DNA from: Zygnema cylindricum
Lineage: Eukaryota > Streptophyta > Zygnematophyceae > Zygnematales > Zygnemataceae
Length of the DNA: 64,000 nucleotides
Reading direction: 5' to 3'
Assembly (NCBI GenBank): GCA_037447655.1
Contig: JBBHKE010000539.1
Span: forward strand, 18,740-82,739
A model generated the notes under the pieces. That model was not told the DNA's origin and made no database searches. It saw only the letters and a program-made list of their open reading frames with translations. This document shows positions 12,831-25,600 of this stretch, one piece after another; the first letter of the stretch is position 1, and each line of letters opens with the position of its first letter. Position numbers and translations under genes: made by a program.

Positions 12831-13631
12831 TTGTTGATACTAATTAATAAGTCCTTTCATCTCCATCTTTATCATTGCATTTCCGTTGTAAAAGCTAATC
12901 CACCATATTGACACACATACAATAACAATGTGCGGAAATTCAGTGCGAGTCAGTGCGTATTTTTGTTATATTATATATTTAGAACTTTAGAAGCATTTTC
13001 GCAGGTATTTTACCGGAAGTTGTTTCCACTTTCTAGTACTGTACAGTACAGTACAGTACAGTACAGTAAATTATAGAACAGAATTACAGAACTATACTGT
13101 TATGTACAGTACTGTACTGTACAGTACAGGTACAGTACAGTACTGTACTGTAGTGAATTCCCGCACTATGTTTTCCGCACTAAACACTGAAAATTCGCAT
13201 GTTTTTTTCACACTAAAAAGTAAATTACAGTACAGTAGAATACAGTCGCATTGTTTCCTGGATTGCCAGGAGTTCCAAGCCTCAAAAGTTTTGAAGTTTA
13301 ATTTTGAATTCATTGCAATTCATTAGTATTTGTGAAATGGGAACTTAAAACATGCTCAAGATTTTCTTACCATTCTCCTCTCCTTGGCCCTTTCTTCTTT
13401 TTCTTGCAATGTCTTGTTGACTTCCATGATTTAAGAAAAGGAGCAACTTTTTTCACAACCGAAGCTTCGCTTTCTTTCCATGAATTGTCGTTTTTGAACA
13501 TTTTTATTTTTGAAGGAACTGAGACTTTAAGAGTGGAGAAAATTGCTGGCAGTTATCTTTCAATAGAGTAAGCTGATATTGCTGTGATATTTGGAAGCAA
13601 ATAAAAACATCTATACGGAGTACTGAGATTT
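12831..13631 (+). promoter_or_regulatory. Probable promoter / 5' UTR region of NCBP1
   Basis: This is the 800 bp before the NCBP1 start codon. It contains inverted arrays of the pentamer GTACA/TGTAC at 13,036-13,067 and 13,102-13,152. A comparable array lies upstream of the SR45/RNPS1-like gene at 36,037-36,103. CGCACTA-type words follow in both places. No TATA box can be singled out in such AT-rich DNA. Confidence 0.4.
13036..13152. repeat. Inverted GTACA/TACTG pentamer array
   Basis: (GTACA)n and its inverse (TGTAC)n alternate, giving several perfect palindromes such as TACTGTACAGTA. The array can form hairpins. It lies ~500 bp before the NCBP1 start codon and is matched by 36,037-36,103. 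Confidence 0.85.
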
Positions 13632-16600
13632 ATGGAGAGCGACAGAGGATCCAAACGGCAGAGAAACAGTCATGGTAAGCAAGCTTATCCTCTCAAAGTA
13701 TTTTCCTTTATTGGTTAACATCGTTTTTAGTCTTATCCTCTCAATTGGCTAGAATCATTTTTAATCTTATCCTCTCAAAATGTTTTATTATTGGTTAGAA
13801 TTATTCCTAATATTATTCTCTCGAAGAGTTTTATTATTGGCTAGAATCATTTCTAATATTATCTTCTCAAAATCTTTTATTTTATGGTTTGAATCATTTC
13901 GTTTATCCTCTCAAAATGTTTTATTTTTGGTAATAGGGGAATTTTATGAGCCTTGTAGCTGGCTTTACTGGCGCAGAAATCATACTATTCGTAAAGAAAA
14001 TATACGGTGTAAAAGAGTACATATTCCTGTCCAATTACGGTGACTACTGGCGAGTATCGCAAGTAACCGCGTGCATGTAATTGCCCTGTTATAATCATTG
14101 TTAAACTACCGTCAGGCCAATGTAGCACTGGACTAGCTGATGAAACATTTGATAGAACGGTAAAACGAAAAAATGTGGGTTCAGGTATATAAATGATTAA
14201 GAAGAGATCAGTCAACAAATCTGAAAGTAAGGTTGCTACAAAATGTGAAGTGAAACTTGAATAGAATGGTTACTTGAACGATTAACAGAAATGTTGATCA
14301 AATTAAAATAAAAGTAGTTGCTACAGCTATTGTTTACAATTGAACGGAAAAAATATTCGCCGACAAGCAAAAATCACTAAGAAAAAAACTGCTTCAAAAC
14401 AAGAAAATATGTGGCTCTCTAACTATTTTCACTATTTTAACTGTTTTAACTACTCTAACCATTTTCACTATTTTGAAACCAATGTCTAATTTTAGTGAAG
14501 TCTTCTTTGACCTGCAGACGAATACCGAAAAAGAAGAGACGATGATTCTCTTGAAACCACAGCCAGGTGAGATACACTTGTAATGGGCTTTATGGCGTAA
14601 TTGAGGCATTTCAAATTGCGCAAGAAACCCGGAATATCCGTACACAACACCCTTTTAAAAACGTTGTTTAGGCTACACTGTGAATGTTATTAGAGTAAAG
14701 AAATTGTTAGCGTGGGGTTTACATTACTGCTATTGATTATAATTAACCTCAGAATGCCATGGCTGATTTTTTTAACCGTTTAAAGAAGTAGCGCAAAGAA
14801 AAAACAGTTAAGTGTTACTAATTTTATTTTGTGGTCCGGGCAAAAAAACTTACTAGCACCAAATAAGTGTTATTAACCCTAATAGCGATACACGATGCAG
14901 TGTTCAATGTCCAATCAAGTAGTTATTTGGTCCAATCTTTTCTCAATCACATGTTTCAATAGTACAAAATACGATTAGCTGAATGAACAGCTTAATCATG
15001 TCCGAAGGACTTTTAAACATAATATTGTCCTATGTTACACTTAGGAGAGTTGTGCTTTTCCTGATGTTCTGATTAGTGGTCATTCCATTTTGTATAATTG
15101 ACCCCGGCTTCTCTCATCTCTTTTAATGTTTTAGCATAGAGCCTTTCGTAATGTCAAATGGTTATGTTTATCTGCATAAAGTTTGTTTTATGTAGAAAGT
15201 ACAGTAAATTTTTTCAAGTAGCTTGTATGTTTGCCTCTAAGCATTGATCGTTTTTATGACTTTTTATTCCTTTGTTAGTAATGAAGGGGTATGGTTTTTT
15301 TCTCTCTTTGCAAAACCATATTCAGTGATTGATACCAGAGTCGTATCTTGTCTTTTATATTTCTAACTTCAGTTTATGAATCGGGTCCTTTTATTTGGAA
15401 ATTTTAAATGTCTTTTTTTTGGGTTATTTGTAGTGGAATGTGAACAATTCAGGAGTCTGTTTCTGAAACGTTTGTGAGATTTGGTTGGATGACAGCTGGA
15501 GGTCGCTCCTGCTTTACCTCGGTGACCATTGTGCCGAATACAATTTCGTAACAGATGTTGGCAAGCAGCTTGTAAGATTATCGGGACAAAGACATTATCT
15601 AGATGATTGGTGTTTGGATACATCCGGGGATGATGGGATATGATGAAACTTCCTGCATTTATCCATACCAAAACATAATCTAGATGATTGGTGTTTGGAT
15701 CCATTCGGGGATGATAGGTTATGGTGAACCTTCCTGCATTTATCGAGACTAAAACATAATTTAGATGAATGGTGTTTGGATCCATTTGGGGACGAAAGAT
15801 ATGGTGAAAATTTCTGCATTTATTTATACCAATACATAATTTAGATGGTTGGTGTTTGGGTCTTTTCGGGAACGATGGGTTATGGTGGAACGTCCTGCAT
15901 TTATCCACGCTAAAACATACTTTAGATAATTGTTGTTTGTATCCATTCGGGGATGATGGGCTATGGTGAAACGTCCTGCATTTACCTAGACGAAAACATT
16001 TAGGTGACTGGTGTTTGTATTCAGTCGAGGATGATGGGTTATGGTGAAACTTCCTGCATTTAAGTTGGCGGTAGTGAATGAGCTGCTATTTCAAGGTCAG
16101 TTTGTTATTCTTATTGTGGACGGTGTCCTTAACTGCAGGAAAGATGTGCGGCAATCCTGAAGAAAGAGCTCTCGAAAATCTCAGCGGATGCACTTACTGT
16201 AAGTTTGCATTTCTCCTGCTTTTACCATAAGAATCCAGAGGCTATTTCTGTCATATTCGACCTTCAGCATTGTCGACAATATTTTTTTTGCATTGGCGGA
16301 GCTCTTGCCATCGTCAACTTCTTACACTTTGCTACAAATTGACGCTGGTTTTGTTTATTCTGTTTTTCTCAAAACAGCTGCTTTTAGACTGCGCGGAGGA
16401 GTTGCCCCATAAGGCACCAATGTATGCTACACTGGTCAGTACCTTACCTTCTTCTTTTGACCAAGATTTTAATGAACGGAGTATCCTCCTTCGCAGGGTC
16501 AACAACCCATGAATAGCATTTTCAGGTCTATGGACCAAAGGCTTAAGATAACTGGAGAGTTACGCTTTTGCTGGTTTTTTTATTTTTTGGCTTGGCGGTC

Positions 16601-19600
16601 ATTTCAATTTATGCCTTTTCTTCCCTTCACTCAACCTTCCATTTGACATAGTGGCTCTTGTCAATGATTTTGAAACCTCTTGAGTATCTTTCACCCTTTG
16701 TAGTCTGTCCTGATCGCTTGCTGAGGTAAGCAAACAGTTCTGTCCAATTTGACCTGAGCATTCTGTTTACTGGGTTTTAGCGCATATTGTTCCATTAAAG
16801 GTGTAAAATCTTTCACTTCAAAAACCTCTTTCTGTTTATGTGTATCAGGTCTTTGGGTAGAGTTTGTCTTCTCCGGATCGTTGTTTTGCCTTGAACATGT
16901 ATTCTCCTTCACCTTTTTTTTTCATAAAGCTTCGATCAACCATTTGTGTACCATGTCTCTCGTTTTCCACCGGCTTCAAGGACTGAACATTCATTCTTTG
17001 GTGGCATTAGGCCACATACTCTAGTGTCTTTCTTTCAGTTTGAAATTTGAACTTTCTCATGTCTATAGCAACAGGGGGCTCAAGCACTTTCAAAGGAAAG
17101 ACAGGTAATCAATGTTTATCGTTGACAAGGACGATTCTTCAGCACTTCTTGAAGTTAATGACACTTTGTCACGCATAAGATACAAATTGCGGTTTGCATT
17201 TAACCACTCCGTGTATTTCTTAGAATAGAAAACGATTATTATGTTATGAGACTAGACTAATTATTTTAGCGTTTAGTTGGTTACCGTGAATGGTTTCTGG
17301 CTGCTTGCGCGCCTTTATTGCCAAGACTTTTTTTTTGTCAAAGACCAAAAGATTGAATACCAAATAAGCGTTATTAATAAAATAGCTATTCATGGTCTAG
17401 CTAACCAAGTAGTGCTTGTGTACTGTTGCCAGGACCTTTTTTTATTGTCAAAGGCCAAATAATTGAAGGTTGAACTACGTTGTTAACTCTAATATGGCTA
17501 CTATACATGGTATAGCTCACAAAGTAGTGCTTTCTTTGGCTTATGCAGGTTGGGCTTCTCAATGCAGAAAATTTGGACTTCGCAGCGCAAGTCGTAGAAC
17601 GCACCCACTTAGGCTTGCAGGTAATTTTGTTTTTCGTGCTTTTTGCTCTCTTTACAACCCACCAGGCTGAGCAAAATGATTATAAGGAGCTTAATAGGAG
17701 CCCTAGAGTGATATTTATTAGCTCAAGCGTTAGTTTTACTGTTTGGTTGGGAAGATGGGCTTGCCGTTTCTCTTGTTTGCAGAGTGCTTTGGATAAGGGA
17801 GAGAATAATAAGCTTCGTCTTCTGTTGCGCTTTTTATCTTTATTGGTAAGGCTTTTACACTGAACTTGGTATTTCTTTTCTGTGGAGTGCTCTCTCGCTT
17901 TTCTTTTTTGGATCTGTTCATAACAGACAAGCCCTCGTGTGTCTATGGAAGAAACAAGGAATTTTGCCAGTACAAGCTCCAGTTTTTGAGATTTTGAGCG
18001 AGCTACTTGCTGTATCACTGTGTTTGCATGTGTGGAAAAACAAGGAAGATTTACGGTAGCCTTAGACTTAGAAATTTTAATCTGTAGTCTAACTCAAAAA
18101 ATGTGTTACATTCTATTTATTGATTGAAATGTGATAGTTTGGACACAGACTCAGAGATTATGATTTACAGTCTGTTGAGAGAAAGGTTCGTGATAGTCTT
18201 GACACGGACTCAGAAATGTCAATCTATATGAATGAAAGACTCAAAAAATAATCAAGTTTTTGAGTCTTAGCAAGTGTATGGTTGTCATGTTATTTCTCCA
18301 GTCAAGTGGAATTGTTAAGAGAAAGATTCATGATAGTATCGACACAGACTCAGAAATTCAAAGACTTAAAAAAAAACATGTTTTTGATGGCAAGTGTATA
18401 TGGTTGCAGATGATCTGTCATGTTGTTTCTCCAGCCACAGTAGTTGAAGTTTATGATATGTTTACTCGAAAAACAGTTTTCTGAGCCTGGACGAGTGTAT
18501 GGTTGCAGATGGTCTGTCATGTTGTTTCTCCAGCCACAGTAGTGGAAGTTTATGATATGTTTATTCGAAAAACAGTTTTCTGAGCCTGGACGAGTGTATG
18601 GTTGCAGATGGTCTGTCATGTTGTTTCTCCGGCCACAGTAGTGGAAGTTTTTGATATGCTTCTTGCCTCAGCAACGGCCATAGTGGACGAGGATGGTGGC
18701 AATCCGGCATGGCAACCTCGGGCAGATTTCTATGTGCACTGCGTTCTGGCAGCATTGCCATTCTGCAGTATAGAATTGTCACAGGTAACTGAACTTGGCC
18801 CTACATCAATGATATGAATGGCAGCAGAGAATTTTCCCAAGGAACTGTGAGTTTGTAATAAAATTAGATGTATTATATTGCATAGATAGTGGAGCTTGGC
18901 CCGTTGTTCAGTGACATGAATGACATCAGAAAATGATCACAACAAACTGAACGTTTGTATCAAGTTTTAGATTTATTTTTGCGTGGGAGGATGGTGGAAA
19001 TCCGGCATTGCAACCTCGGGCAAATGTGTGTGTGCACCTCCTTTTAGCAGCATTGCCATTTTGCAGCATAGAATTGTTGACCATGAATGGCAACTGACAA
19101 TAGTCACAAGGAACTGTACACTTGCAATAAAACTGCGAAGGAGAGTGAATTAAAATAAGTATTGTTTTGCAGCAAGCTTCAGAGGAGTTGGATAGGTTTC
19201 TGACGGCCATTGAGGCCTACATGAGTCTGAGAACGCCTCTCCACCAAGCTTCATTGCAGTGTCTCCAGCCCCTTAGTACCGTTAACCAAGAGGTAAGCAT
19301 ACAGACACCTTAAGTTGCCCAGTGTTATGAAATGAAAACCGTTTTGTGGGATTGGACATCAGTGACTGGGTGCAATTATTTTACGATCGAACAAAAAACC
19401 TTTTTTTTTTTGCTGGTTCACTTGTGAGTGTATGAGCTGAAATTGGAGAGTAGGACAAAGGATTGTGTTTCTGCAAAATGAACAATTCCAAGACAATACC
19501 ACTCCAGTCACATTGAGAAATAATCCTGTGGATCACAACTAGAGGAAAGAAAGTATATGTCTTAATGTGATCTTAGTATCAGTTTTTCTAATTTAGGCAC

Positions 19601-22600
19601 TGTTGATGTGGACAAGTTCTGGCAATTAGTGTTGTAAATGCTATTCTATAACTTAGCACCAATAAAAGACCATCACAGAATTAGTCTTAATAACTCCAAA
19701 AGCGATTAACTGTGCTCTTGTTGTAAGAAGGCTGTTTGGTTCATTCAGCTCCTATATTTTTTGTGTGCTCTCATTTTCTCTTTTGGGTGCGTGCATACAG
19801 GATCCTTTGGAGGATCTACTGGCACGAATACGGTCGCTCCAACAGAATCAATGGAGGGCAGACAGTGGTAATTTTTTCAATCAAAGTTTCCAGTGTTTGC
19901 GTTTTGCATTGGTAGGGGCATTAAAGATAGTGTCCCTGCCTGTTCAATAAATGAGGTGAAGAAAGCTGGTTGATAAATTTACATCATTGCAGACTGGACT
20001 GTGTTGCATGGAGTCTTTTCCATCAAGGTCTTTTTGTTTCATGCAAAACCAAAACTGAAAAAAGGTTTGTTGAAGATCTCCAATTTTTTTTTTCATCCTT
20101 TGCAGTATGGAGAACGCATGAGGATTACATGGAGTTGTTTTCTGCGGCTCCTTTCCACGAAATGGCATCTCTTGTTCGACCACCTGTTCCACCTCTACCT
20201 TCACCTGTTACTACCTTAGCTATGAGTCGGCAACGATTTGAAGCTCTCCAAGCATATCCTCCTCGAGTGGGGAGATTAAAGATTTTCCCACCTTCAAAAA
20301 CGGATGACGTGAGTACTATTCTGTGGCCGACCTGTTTTCGTATTTGCAAAAGAACAGGTCAGAGGATTTATGTAACTTCAGTCTTGGTTGCAAGTTTTAC
20401 TCTCTGTAGTTCTCTGTTGGTCAAGGGTCTTCAGAAAAGATTGATGATTTTTTTCCCCTAAATCGTTTTATGAAGACCAGTGTGTTGTACATCCGAGGAA
20501 TTAGAAGTAAAGTGTTCAAGTTTGAAATTTGGCTCTTAGCGACAGTCTGACAATGCATTCATCTTGAGCTTGACATTTAAAACTCTGAGTGTTTTCTGGC
20601 GGGAAAAAGTTGTTTGAAATACGGATGTGCCTGCCAGGATACAAGGGAATCAGATAAATGTGATTTTCTCAATTTACTGTGAGAAATCATAGTCATCATA
20701 TAGAAACGTTTCTGGATCTCATTTATTGTCGGATGATTGATATGATCACTTACAGTAACATAGGTACATTATGCGTTTGTAATTCCTTTTTGGGTTGTGA
20801 AATGACTCAAACTTTACCGATTTTGTTATTCCATTTTTCTATTTTGACAGTTCCTATGGGATCAAATTGTGGTGGCTTTGAGGACAGACAATGACTCCTA
20901 TGGATCGTTTCATTGTGGAAGAGTATCTTCTTGATGTTCTCTACTATCTTAATGGCTGGTGAGTATTATTGGCCCTCTTTTAACTCAGTGGAGAATGTGG
21001 TTCCCAAAGTTTCAATTCTGTTATCTTGTTCTCAATGTTTTTGGGAATTCCTCGTGAGCTAGAAGAAGCGGTCTTTACAACTATGTTCCTGTTGACCATG
21101 ACCTAATTCTTTGTGATTTGTAAACCACCTATTGATATGGTTCAAATAGTGGTGATGCTTATGTGTTGGTTTTATGGTTGGATGCGACTTCCAGTCTCTC
21201 GAGAGTGTAGTAGTTATTTTCTGCTGTTCCACAATGTTTACATTTTTTTTGTTTCTCAAAAGTACACTGTGCCCTGTTTCCTAAAAAATACACGTGGTAG
21301 AATTGAATGTTTTGGCTACTTTAGGGGCTAATTAACCTGTGAAATATTTCATTCCCAACGCTTCTCAGTTGTTCGAGTGGTCATTGAAATAATTACTTTC
21401 TATGGTTGATTCTGGGATTGCCAGTCAACCATGATCTTGAAAGTTTGCTATATCACCACGCACCTCGAAGCAAGACTAATTTATTGAACACTTTTGGTAA
21501 TCCTGTGGAGGTCACTCTTACTTTGGCAAATTTACCTTAAGGTTCTCAACCATTTTCACTGGATCTCTGTGACTGTTTTTCACACTCAGACTCTCAATAG
21601 TTTTTCTTCAGGGATGGATCGGTACTGAAATGAACGCTTCTCTATTACAAACATTTTTGTGGGAATTTTCGCTTGCTGGTTCTCCATTATTAAGTGGTTT
21701 TTCAAGGTTTTTGGGGTCGCAGTCGAAAGGAGTGCACTGGTTACCTTGTGGGTCTACCTGTCCCATTCCGATACGAGTATATCATGGCTGAAACCGTCTT
21801 CTCTCAGGTAGGCAGAACTATCCATGGAGTTTGTTGCATAGCTTATTCCGCTGAGTAGTTTCCATTTTAAAGAGTTTTAGGAATTTGTCCCAAATTTTAA
21901 CTATTTCCCGTTTGTCCGCATCCACTTGCCTTTTTGTTTCGCCTACCTGAAAGTAGCGTTCTGTTGAGGTTCAGAAGATATTATTCGATTGGTATCATCC
22001 CAATTATTATTATTGTTATTATTATTATTATTGTTCTGTCATTCTTCTCAGGCTGTTTGTTCTCATATGAAGAAGTTTCTTCTAGATATCGGTCTTCTGA
22101 TTAGCCAAAATCCCCATTTTCTGCATGAGGATACAAGTTTGAGTTTTTCCTGATATTCTGCTTGTGGTGTTTGGCGTTCATTGAATATTGGTTGCAGCTT
22201 CTCCTCCTTCCTAAACCTCCCTTCCGGTTGATTTATTACACTGTTATCATGGTTGATTTATGCAAGGTGAGCTCCTTTTTCTGTTATGATGAATTGGCCT
22301 TATCCAACATGAATTTTCTCGCCTGTTTTCCTGTATGTGCCACACTCTAATTTGTTTTGTGAGAACAACATCCCTCAGTACAACTGGTGAGTAGTCGTCC
22401 CACAAAAATCAGTCTGGACCGCAACAAACCCTTACATAAGAGAGAAAGGTTAAAGAACACATCTCATTGGAATTAGTCTGCACCATAACAAACTCCTGGT
22501 TAAAAAGGCGAGGTGTTTTTTTCCTCTTTACTGTAATTTATGTGGACTTTAATGATTCATTTGCCAATTTTTAGGTGAAGGGATAAACCTGTGAATCAAA

Positions 22601-25600
22601 TGTGTGTTTTCGGATGGTATAACTGAATCTTCAAATCGTATTTTGTAGTGTATCCTGAAACTGTTAGTGCAGAGAAATAGTTAGTGTGCAGAGAAATTGT
22701 TGGTGTCCGTACACAACATTTCAGTTCGAAAGTTGACGGAGGATGCACGAACGCTGTACTTTGACCTCTGTCACCGGACAGTAGACTTCCTATTGGAGAT
22801 TTCAAAATTTTGTTTGTAAATTCTTGACTGCACAGTTCCGTATCTAATTTTTTCACTGTTAGATCGTTTTCCAACACTTCAGAGTTAGTAACTGCCAACC
22901 ATGTTTTCTACGCAAAACTTTCATCATTTGAGGACAGAAAGTAGTCGACATTAAGTCGCTTTTGGCGACGTGTAGTTGGCCACCATTTGCAGAACGTTAC
23001 AAGAGGTTTTTTCCGAACTAAATATCTGCAGGTATTGAACTAGTGCAAACTGATCATTATCAAACGCTATGTACTGGAAGCATCCTGTACTATTGTTTAA
23101 AGGGGTAAACCACAGTAATGACCAGACAAAAAGTATATGGACCACAGCAACCACGCAGGGCTTGTTTTTCCTGTTCAAAGGGAAATTAGTATCCTGTTAT
23201 CCTTCCATCTGTACTATTAGGGTTCATACCATATTTCGATTTTCCTTTTATAAGGAAGGTAACGGTGTTTTTTTTTTGCAGGCTCTTCCTGGAGCTTTCC
23301 CTGCTGTGGTTGCCGGTGCAGTAAAGCTTCTTTTTGACAGCCTGGCTGCTTTGGATGTGGAGTGTCAATATCGACTCGTTCAATGGCTCTCTCACCACTT
23401 GTAAGTACATGGTAAATCTCTATTAGGGCTAATAGCATCGGTTTTTTGCTCCCGTTTTGGCCTCTGATTACAAGATACAATATTGATACTAAGCTAGAAG
23501 CGGGAATAGCTAGAATTAATTAGGTGAACAAATCCTACACTAATCATTGTCATAGTCGTTCACGTTTGACTTCTACATCTTGCTTGATAAAGTATTTAAG
23601 ACTTTTTGCTTAAGAAAGCTACACCAGTCATCGCCACTAGGGCTGAAAAGTTTCTGGGCACTCGATGTCGATCTTTTTATGTCATATTTTTTTTTTATTG
23701 CAGACCACGTTCAAAAGGTAAAGGTTCTTACATTTCAATCAAATATCTGACAACTAGTAACACGCTAAACATGCTGTAACAATATATGTCTCTGATAACG
23801 ATGAATGTTATCACTCTATATTGAGTTCTCCGCATAATTTTGGTGAGATTGATGTCGGATGGAGAAATTTGCTGGATGTTCAGGTCGAATTTTCAGTTTG
23901 TGTGGCCATGGGACTCTTGGGCTCACGTACTCGATAAGCCACCATGGCATCCACAGCGTTTCTTTGTTACCGAAGTGCTCGATAAAGAGATTCGATTGGC
24001 TTATTGGGATAAAGTAAAGGAGGTGAGTAAAAGGCTAATTATGGTTAATTTCTGCAAGTACATCTCAGATTGCTTATTGTGTTGATACAGATGTCCAATT
24101 TCACAAAAGATTCCATATTTTATATCCATGGATTTTGTATTGAAACGTTAGGATCGGAAGCTAACTTCCTTTCTTTTCGTTTTGTATATTCCAATGAAAA
24201 ATTGACAATTGTACATTCAAAATAATGACATTTAGGCAGTATTTGTTCTAAATCTAACACAGATTAACACTGTTATTGTTTCATTGTCAATTTCACGTCT
24301 TGTTTTAGTCTTGATTTAGTCTTCTTTTGGCTTACAAGTCAGGCAATTGCATTTTTGCAGAGCTTGAAAAGCGACAGAATGGTTGCTCTTCTTCCCCCTC
24401 AACCAAACCCACATTTTAAGTATTCTTCTGCCAAAGATGGTGCTGCTTCCGAGGCTGAAGTGGGTATGGTTGAAGCTCTGACTCAAAAAGTGAGAGCTAA
24501 AAGCAGTATAAAAGAAATGTTGATATGGGTGGACGAGAGTTTAACTCCGGCTGTGGGACCTGTAAGGGCGTTAGACCTCACTGCCCAAACTCTATTGTTT
24601 TTGGGGGCAAAGAGTTTCACACATACCATGACGGCTCTAGAACGATATACACAGTTGTTGCGGAAAATGGCTCCTACTCAGGTGTGTTTTTTTTATTTTT
24701 TTATTTTTCGCAGTTGTGGAATTTTTTTTTATGGTTTAATATTTCTGGTGGGGGTCAGAAGTTTTTCTTATGCTGTGTTTGAAAATAATGATGAAAGGGG
24801 GTGTTCTTCTTGGTCGTATTTGAGGCTTGCGGTTATTAATAGTAGTGATAATGTTCAGTTTTTGCTTGTGTTTTAGAAGTGGAAGATTTTATATCTGATG
24901 CGTTAATTTCCGGCATTTTTTTTTGTCATCTTTCTTTACTAAACATTGGATGAGTTCGTGACCCGGATTTTCCATAAAAATGACAAGCTCTACCCATGAG
25001 TTTATTTCAATTGAAGCAATCGGATTTTAATACTAACTGGTTTGGTACGTTTCCAGAAACGTTTTCTTTAATGATATTCTTGGACCAAAACGTTGCAGTA
25101 AAAACGACGACATTACTGATAACTGATAAAGTTTGACATGGATTTGTGTGTTTTTTCAGGAAAAGCAAGTGGCATTACTGGGAAGTGCAGTGGAATTATG
25201 GAGCAACTCTTCACAAATGGCGGCTGTAGTTGTTGACCGCTGTATGGGATTCCGTATAGTTTCGAATCTGGCAATCACGCAATGGGCATTTTCTCCACCT
25301 TGTCAACGCATCTTTCACACATCAGACCTGATTTGGGAGGTACAAGCTTTTTTATCCTTTTATGTTGAAAAATTTGCCTGTATAAGATTTTTTTCTCTCT
25401 CTTCCTCTTCCATTGCGAATGACTTCCGCGCTTAAGAAACTTGTCGTCCCTCTCCCCCCCTAGCACACATACACGCCACCCCATTTTTCACTCTCTTTAA
25501 CCTTTTAAACTTCTATCATTAATTTTTTTTTGCCATTCTCATTCTATGTTTTTTTTTGGAAGTAATGCACGAAACAGGAACAACAACATTGTCACCATTT

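Noticed and set aside
15369-15908. 179-codon minus-strand open frame
   Set aside because: It lies over the 81-bp (27-codon) intronic minisatellite of NCBP1. The repeated His/Asn/Pro product reflects the period and not a gene.
20851-20887. Longer version of NCBP1 exon 12 starting at the TTTTGACAG acceptor
   Set aside because: In the needed phase it meets a TGA before the conserved PMDRF motif; the acceptor at 20,886-20,887 gives the correct join.
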